A stretch of 13,224 bases of DNA from Ophioceras dolichostomum (Eukaryota; Ascomycota; Sordariomycetes; Magnaporthales; Ophioceraceae). Positions 8,920 through 13,224 of this stretch are shown piece by piece. Where the stretch lies: NCBI GenBank assembly GCA_003049485.1, contig PYST01000595.1, forward strand, positions 1 to 13,224, read 5' to 3'. The stretch's first letter is position 1, and the number at the start of each line of letters is the position of its first letter. Made by a program: the position numbers and the translations under genes. The notes below the pieces were generated by a model. That model saw only the letters and a program-made list of their open reading frames with translations. It was not told the DNA's origin and did no database searches.

Positions 8920-10354
8920 TCAACCTAGTGACACCTTAGTACTCGCTCCGACACAGGCAGACGTGGCCCCCGAATCTCGCCGCTGCCGCTTCGGGCCGCG
9001 CTCGTCAGTGTTGTCGCCGTCCTCGTAACCACCGCCGCTTTGCCCAGGCGAGGCACGCTTGCTGCTGCCGCCCCTCCCGTCCTCACCGCCCGAAACGCCC
9101 TCAACACCCCTCTGGCCCTCCTCTTCCCGTTCTTTCTCCATCTCCACCTCGATCAGGGGAATCTGGGAAATGATCCATTCGACAAGCAGGCCCTGCTGTC
9201 GATACGTCTTCTCCACCCACCAGTAGCTCGACCTCCGTTCCGCGAACTTCCGGATGAGTTCTCGCCGTATCGCGGCTGCCTCGAGCGACTTTCGAGCCTC
9301 TGCTAGCTGAGCTTCGGCCTCGCCTAGGGTCACTATTGTCTCATCCTCGTCCTCCTCCTTCTCCTCATTCTGTCGAGCATCATCATAGTAGCCAAAGCCG
9401 AGCCAGGTAGAACTCGTAGTCGCTCCAGCCTGAACCCGGCGAGGATGTCTCGCCATCGCTTGCCACCGGAGAGAGGGAGGAGGAGTCCCCTCCTCCGGCT
9501 CGGAGACGGGCTTTGCGAACTAGCGCCTTTGCGGCCGTGACGGACGCCTTGGCCCTCTGCTTCTCCTTCTTGCAACGGGCTTTGCGAACTAGCGCCTTTG
9601 CGACCGTGACGGACGCCTTGGCCCTCTCCTTCTCCTTCTTGCAACGGGTTTCGGCCCCGTTGACGGCATCTTCGTCCTCGCCCGGGCGGATGCAGCCTGC
9701 GGCCTTGAGCTGCGCCCATCGCACGCGGTGGCCGGTCTCGTACTGCTGCACCTTCCGCTTGTGTCTGTCCAGCAGGCAGTATTCGAAAAACAGGGACTCG
9801 ATCCAGGTGCTGAGGCGGTCCTGCCGGGCGGGGTCTTCGTCGAAGGTGAAGTGATCCGCGCAACTGCGTCGCCGCAGCCAGAGCGAGGAGCAGCAAGACG
9901 ACGTTTGGCCTCGGCCACGTACTCGACGAAGCCGCCGTCTAGTGCCAGTGTGCTCTAGTCCTGCAGGCGCTCCCGTTCGCCATCGCACTTCTCGCGCTCC
10001 TGGGCCCACCGTTCTCTCAGGTCTGCCTCGTTCGGGGCCGGAAACATGTCCTGTGCGGTATCTCTGTGGATCTGCAGGATGTGTCTGGAGAAGAGTTCGA
10101 AGCGGGCTTTCTCGACGACGTCGTCCGACTGGCCGCCGGCATGCCGTCTGTTGGCAATCTGCCAGTCGCGGAAGCGTTGCCAGCGGTCCAGCTGCCGCCA
10201 GATGACGTGCCACTCGCTCTGCGAGCGCGCCGACTCCCACGGCCGCAGCAGCTCGTCGTACTCCCCGCTGCGTTGCTCCCACTTCTCGGACACCTGCCAC
10301 ACTAGGTCGACGACGTTGTACAGAGGCCGGCCGCCCTCGGCGAGGAGTGTGTGG
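8920..10354 (-). pseudogene. 3' part of the disrupted 'ankyrin 2,3/unc44'-like fungal gene
   Basis: This carries most of the transposon-split gene. Reading minus from 10354, AYHTLLAEGGRPLYNVV is followed by a Trp-rich block (ESEWHVIWRQLDRWQRF-like, about 10160-10230) and charged helices. It ends in LLVEWIISQIPLIEVEME (about 9100-9160) and a basic/acidic tail with PKRQRRD. I recall this layout from a widespread uncharacterised fungal family, often labelled 'ankyrin 2,3/unc44' although I see no proper ankyrin repeats; function is unknown. Lesions: TAG at 9955-9957 (LQD-stop-STLALD), a frameshift between about 9856 and 9891 (before DHFTFDEDP), and another between about 9395 and 9410 (between WSDYEFY and FGYYDDARQNE). 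A 69-bp tandem duplication lies inside at 9507-9644. The stop is TGA at 8920-8922. With the transposon insertion, the gene is almost certainly non-functional. Confidence 0.75.
9507..9644 (-). repeat. Two tandem 69-bp copies encoding a basic 23-residue repeat
   Basis: Copies 9507-9575 and 9576-9644 differ at two positions only (67 of 69 identical), and a few bases of a third follow (CGGGTTTCGG). On the minus strand each encodes 23 residues, with KKEKERAKASV then AKALVRKAR in one and KKEKQRAKASV in the other. This is a Lys/Arg/Ala-rich, helix-forming and possibly nuclear-targeting segment. The length is a multiple of three, so the duplication preserves the frame. Confidence 0.9.
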
Positions 10355-10356
10355 TA

Positions 10357-10383
10357 AGCCGCACCACCTAAATTTCGGCCACC
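10357..10383. repeat. Left terminal inverted repeat
   Basis: 27 bp, matching the reverse complement of the right end at 26 of 27 positions (T here against C at the 17th base). A second copy of 26 of these bases lies at 10437-10462 because of the internal duplication. Confidence 0.9.
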
Positions 10384-10515
10384 CCTAGATATCATCCACC
10401 CAAAAAAGGGGAAGATCAACTCTGCATACAATTATGGCCGCACCACCTAAATTTCGGCCACCCCTAGATATCAGCCACCCAAAAAAGGGGAAGATCAACT
10501 CTGCATACAATTATG
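10358..10515. repeat. 79-bp tandem duplication of the transposon's left end
   Basis: Units 10358-10436 and 10437-10515 differ by one base (ATCATCC against ATCAGCC). A 10-bp partial third unit, GCCGCACCAC, follows at 10516-10525, where it is part of the end of the transposase coding region. Each unit includes the terminal repeat sequence. The 10-bp match at the unit boundaries suggests slippage or unequal exchange between short direct repeats. Confidence 0.93.
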
Positions 10516-12138
10516 GCCGCACCACGATCTCGTTTTCAATTGTGCTCTCTCCAGAAGTATCCTCCTCGTCGTCCTCTTCAATCTGAATAGCTTCAACAAT
10601 TCCCCTGGCCTTCCTGACGTCCCGCACGGTCGCAAATACCGCGTTCGGGTCGGGCCGGACCTTCTTCCGCTTTCTCGGCAATAGCTCTTCAACGCGTGCC
10701 TCCAGACGCTTCTTTTCGCGTTCCATGGTAGCCAAATCGTAGTCCTTGCGATCCATGGCTTTTTGGAGCTTGTTGAACAACAAACGTGACGTAGAATTGC
10801 CCCTGTAAAGGGCGGTCAATTGGCGGGCTTGACTGGCCACCTCTCGGGCCTTGGTAGGCGTATTCCATAATACCGCTGAGGTATCCACCAGGAAGGAGGA
10901 GGTCCCAGGAGTCCAAGCCCTGGCCTGGGAAACGTTTTTGCGGCTTGAAAAAGACTCGGGTTGCTGTTTTCCAGTATAAGCTTGTTCATCAGGGGCTTGG
11001 CCATGTTGATCGGCCACAGGCCCGTTGCTTTGAACCCTGCCGTAATATTGCTGTGAGAAAGGGCCCTGCCCCGTGCTTCTTGGTACGCTTGGAGGAATAG
11101 GCGCTTCCCAACCATGGTATGTCCGTTGAATTGGCCTAGGTGGTCGATCGCATCGCGGTACCGTCGTTTGAGGGGGCTGAACACGCCCAGATCGAGAGGT
11201 TGCAAAACGTGAGAGGTATGGGCAGGCAAATAAAGTAGAAAAACGTTGTTCTCTGCGCAAAGAGCCATAAAAAGGGGTGTTACGTGGCTACCGTGGCCGT
11301 CAAGTATCAACAGCCTAGCCTCAGAGAGGTCGGCCGGGGTGGTGGCCGGTAGGAAGACCTCTTGCAACCACGTCTCTCCGACCTTGTTGTCGGTCCACCC
11401 GGTAGGGGTCGAGGTGAGCTTCCAGTCGTTTAAGCTGGCCATTTCCGTAGGGAACCACTGTTGTTGGACCGTTGCGCCTTTGAAGATAACCACGGACGGG
11501 AGGTAACGGCCGGTGGCGTTGATCGTCTCGATAAAGGTCGTCCAGCCTCGTGTTCCAAGCGTTTTTCTTGGAGAGCACGTGCTGCGCGCGCTCCTACAAC
11601 GATCCCGTTGCTTCCCTCTCCTTCAACAACCCCGACCTCGTCCATATTCCAACGGTTTTCCGGTTTGATAATCGAGACATCTGGAAAGTGGAGGCGCAGC
11701 CACCACTCTTTGATCACCGCACTGGACGCACCGTTGATACGTTGAGAGTCCATATTCCGAGCCCTTTGGGACTTGAGAATAGGGTGGCGGTTAAGGAAAC
11801 TGGAAACCCAGTGCTTCCCGAGCCGTGTAGAGTCACCCCGGCGCTTGAGGATCCTCTCGACTAAGAAGCGCAACTCGCGGTGCGTAGGAGGGTATCCCAG
11901 AGCCGATTGCGTAAGGACCCAGGCTCCAAACGCTGCTCCTGGACTTGATCTAAGCGTTTTTGACCGTTATGGGCTTGGTCGTGCGGAAGGCGGCCAGAAA
12001 GTCGCTCCTGGAGGGTTGACCTGGGTACCCCCCAATCGAGAGCGGCCTTGCGGACGGAGCGGCCTTGCGAGACCGCCTCCAGCGCCCAGGGCGACCTCGC
12101 TTTCGATACATGGCTTCATTGATGGTTGATTGATGCAT
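10511..12138 (-). pseudogene. Fot1/pogo-like DDE_1 transposase, broken by frameshifts
   Basis: Intact relatives bind the terminal repeats and cut and paste the element at TA sites. Minus-strand order: ATG at 12138, a Psq-type helix-turn-helix (SVRKAALDWGVPRSTLQ), a CENPB-type DNA-binding domain (about 11780-11930, ending GKHWVSSFLNRHP), then the DDE_1 catalytic domain with WNMDEVG, LLILDGHGSH and LQPLDLGVFSP. Exactly 35 residues separate the second and third Asp (DD35D). The C-terminus is basic and coiled-coil-like (KRLEARVEELLPRKRKK) with an acidic end, stopping at TAA 10511-10513. Frame changes are needed at about 12100, 11920, 11580-11592, 11540-11550 and 10905-10930, each explained by a single-base indel. 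Catalytic residues survive but no full-length product can be made. Confidence 0.9.
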
Positions 12139-12227
12139 TGCGATTTTTTTTCCATTTTTGCGATCTCATTTATGTGGTGAAATGCGATGTCCCGCGATAG
12201 GGTTGATGTTGTGGGAATCTATATACA

Positions 12228-12254
12228 GGTGGCCGAAGTTTAGGTGGTGCGGCT
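12228..12254. repeat. Right terminal inverted repeat
   Basis: 27 bp, reverse complement of the left end with one mismatch. It ends at 12254, directly before the TA duplication at 12255-12256. Confidence 0.9.
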
Positions 12255-12769
12255 TAAGCCTTGATCTCGAGCACCTCGTTGGACTCGGACGAGCTGGAGT
12301 TGGTGCGCTGTGATTGGCTGTCGTCTGCCGGTAGCGGTGTCGCGTTGGATGGCTTTCCTCCCTGCTGGACGTCCAGGAGTCGTGCGATGAGCTTCGGGAA
12401 GTCTAGGGTGCGGGACCGTCCTTCGCTGCCAGCCGTGGCGTCCCCCTGCCTGTGGATTTTCACGCTGTTGATTAACTAGGTACTGATGGCAGCGACTAGG
12501 TAGGTAGGTCGGTATCTAGGTGCCAAATCACCTTCCTGTCGTTCAGGAAGCATGGTGGCTAGGATATGATGAGCTCACTTCAGGCGTTCGACGAGCACGC
12601 TCCGCTCGCCGTCGTCCAGCTCGACCCAGCCGTCCATGGGGAGATCGGTCTCCCCGTTGAGGCCCAGGTTCTCATCGAAGAATGCGACTAGCTCTTCATC
12701 ACTGAGCTTCAGGACTCCAGCAACCGTCTGTCTGGACGGTCTGGCTGTCGATGGAGGTGATTGCGACAC
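12255..12769 (-). pseudogene. 5' part of the disrupted 'ankyrin 2,3/unc44'-like gene
   Basis: Exon 1 (12579-12769) reads SQSPPSTARPSRQ, then a conserved-looking block LSDEELVAFFDENLG...DGWVELDDGERSVLVERL. A 114-nt intron (12465-12578) joins it to exon 2 (12464-12255), which is Ser/Asn-rich and ends EVLEIKA at the insertion site. The frame then hits TAA created by the transposon junction (GCT|TA|A). Replacing the element by a single TA gives GCT TAC CAC, the exact frame of the 3' part. The exon 1 frame has no ATG before the conserved block: the natural start position holds GTG (12767-12769) behind an A-rich Kozak-like leader, with an in-frame TAA just upstream. Either the ATG was lost or the true start lies in an unseen upstream exon. 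With the 3' part, the ancestral coding length would be about 610 codons. Confidence 0.75.
12465..12578 (-). other. GT-AG intron in the disrupted gene
   Basis: 114 nt with donor GTGAGC and acceptor AACAG. It interrupts a codon after the second base and splices to give AAC GTG AAA in frame. It removes an in-frame TGA at the donor and a TAG before exon 2. The interior has TACC/TACCTA repeats and an AATCAAC close to the acceptor that could serve as branch site. Confidence 0.75.
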
Positions 12770-13224
12770 TTTTTAAGTGCAGGAAAGGCCTGGTAGCGGG
12801 GAATGTTTTGGAGCTGGACGTGGTTTGTGGTTGCAGAGGGTGCTCAGATCGGACGCTGCCTGTTGGGGGAAGAGGGGGATGGCGAGTATCCGGGAAGAGG
12901 AAGTTGAGACCGAGGGGCGAAGGGGTGGGGGCTTCATGCCGTTTCGTCGCATCTGATTGGAGCGTTGGCGGTCGGCCGACCGGGGTGGTGGAGGACGTTG
13001 GCATGGTGCTATTGCAGATTTTGCGCCCTTCCCCCTGCACTCCGATACAACCGATAGACCTGAGGCAACTACCACCTGGGGGCTGGGCTGATGATGCAAT
13101 ATGTCAAGACTAGACCAGTGGCCATATCGGTCCGTCCAAGTGGCCTCGCCAAAGGAAATGGCTGTTGCTTTGACCGCATCTGCCCCCAATCTAGGCCGAC
13201 GAGGTCATCACATCATTGTTTTAC
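12770..13224. promoter_or_regulatory. Upstream region of the disrupted gene
   Basis: This is the likely promoter and leader of the minus-strand host gene. A minus-strand frame (12773-13189) and another with an ATG near 13000 (MPTSSTTPVGRPP) are open but Pro/Ser-rich with no motif. The second runs into the first bases of exon 1 in a different frame, so it could be an upstream exon or chance. No other gene was recognised. Confidence 0.35.

Larger units (their letters stand above)
10357..12254 (-). mobile_element. Fot1/pogo-like Tc1-mariner superfamily DNA transposon, 1898 bp
   Basis: A complete cut-and-paste element. It has 27-bp terminal inverted repeats with one mismatch (10357-10383 and 12228-12254, beginning AGCCGCACCACCTAAA), TA duplications outside, and a DDE_1 transposase on the minus strand filling most of the interior. 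The length is close to that of classical Fot1 elements (about 1.9 kb). It sits in the same orientation as the host gene it interrupts. The left end carries a 79-bp tandem duplication, so the element is a little longer than its source copy would have been. The transposase is broken, so it could move only with help from an intact relative. Subfamily naming beyond Fot1/pogo-like is not supported. Confidence 0.93.
10355..12256. other. TA target-site duplication flanking the transposon
   Basis: TA at 10355-10356 and TA at 12255-12256 directly flank the element ends. A TA duplication is the hallmark of Tc1/mariner/pogo transposons. The coordinates span both copies plus the element between them. Confidence 0.9.

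Noticed and set aside
8687..9028. 113-codon plus-strand open frame
   Set aside because: No motif, and its end overlaps the 3' coding end of the disrupted gene in antisense.
9383..10300. A 305-residue minus-strand protein
   Set aside because: Only its C-terminal half (from about 9860 downward) resembles the family; the N-terminal half is the wrong frame opposite the real coding block.
9942..10357. Plus-strand open frames opposite the host gene
   Set aside because: They mirror the conserved Trp-rich minus-strand block and lack any recognisable feature.
9955..10431. A stand-alone 158-residue protein starting inside the transposon
   Set aside because: Its first ~26 residues are translated from the transposon's left end, and the rest is the continuation of the disrupted gene; it is a junction artefact.
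10437..12254. Element boundary at the inner TIR copy
   Set aside because: The inner copy is preceded by TTATG, not by a TA matching the right flank; only the outer copy at 10357 gives a TA duplication and restores the host frame.
12773..13189. 138-codon minus-strand frame upstream of the disrupted gene
   Set aside because: Low-complexity Pro/Ser-rich content typical of promoter DNA, no ATG-anchored motif, and it does not splice clearly into exon 1.

Overview
The window looks like an accessory stretch of a filamentous ascomycete genome (Pezizomycotina, probably Sordariomycete-like). The evidence is a set of short spliceosomal introns (53-125 nt) with fungal donor and acceptor sites, monocistronic genes on both strands, a fungal STAND/NLR protein, a small cytoplasmic Cys-rich protein, and a Fot1/pogo-type DNA transposon. 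No operons, bacterial RBSs, rRNA, tRNA or CRISPR were seen. All family names come from motifs and memory of families; no database search was possible.

Layout, left to right. (1) 1-972, minus: a decayed secreted FAD-linked (BBE-like) oxidoreductase that runs off the left edge. It has two in-frame TAG codons at probable Trp positions, a probable 1-nt loss near the start and a GC-AG intron. (2) 973-2544: no convincing gene; a GC-rich hairpin at 1520-1538. (3) 2545-6486, minus: an intact, apparently intronless 1313-codon NLR-like protein with a helical N-terminal domain, an NB-ARC ATPase, a long alpha-helical C-terminal half and a disordered tail. (4) 6487-7023: its upstream region. (5) 7024-7310: three degenerate copies of a hairpin-bearing repeat. 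(6) about 7311-7960: a weak spliced-ORF candidate on the minus strand. (7) 8343-8549, plus: a 68-residue, six-Cys protein, probably with a 5'-UTR intron. (8) 8920-12769, minus: one host gene of a fungal family often mis-named 'ankyrin 2,3/unc44'. It is split by a complete 1898-bp Fot1/pogo-like element (10357-12254) flanked by TA duplications. (9) 12770-13224: the upstream region of that gene.

Most informative result: removing the element and one TA copy restores an uninterrupted reading frame across the insertion site, so both flanks belong to one gene. The left end of the element carries a 79-bp tandem duplication that doubles its terminal repeat. Its transposase retains the DD35D catalytic residues but is broken by about five frameshifts.

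Overall picture: a gene-poor, decaying region with three broken coding sequences around two intact ones, the NLR and the small Cys-rich protein. The intact 3.9-kb NLR frame beside many disrupted frames argues that the breaks are mostly real rather than general sequence error, although the homopolymer one near 957-961 could be an error.
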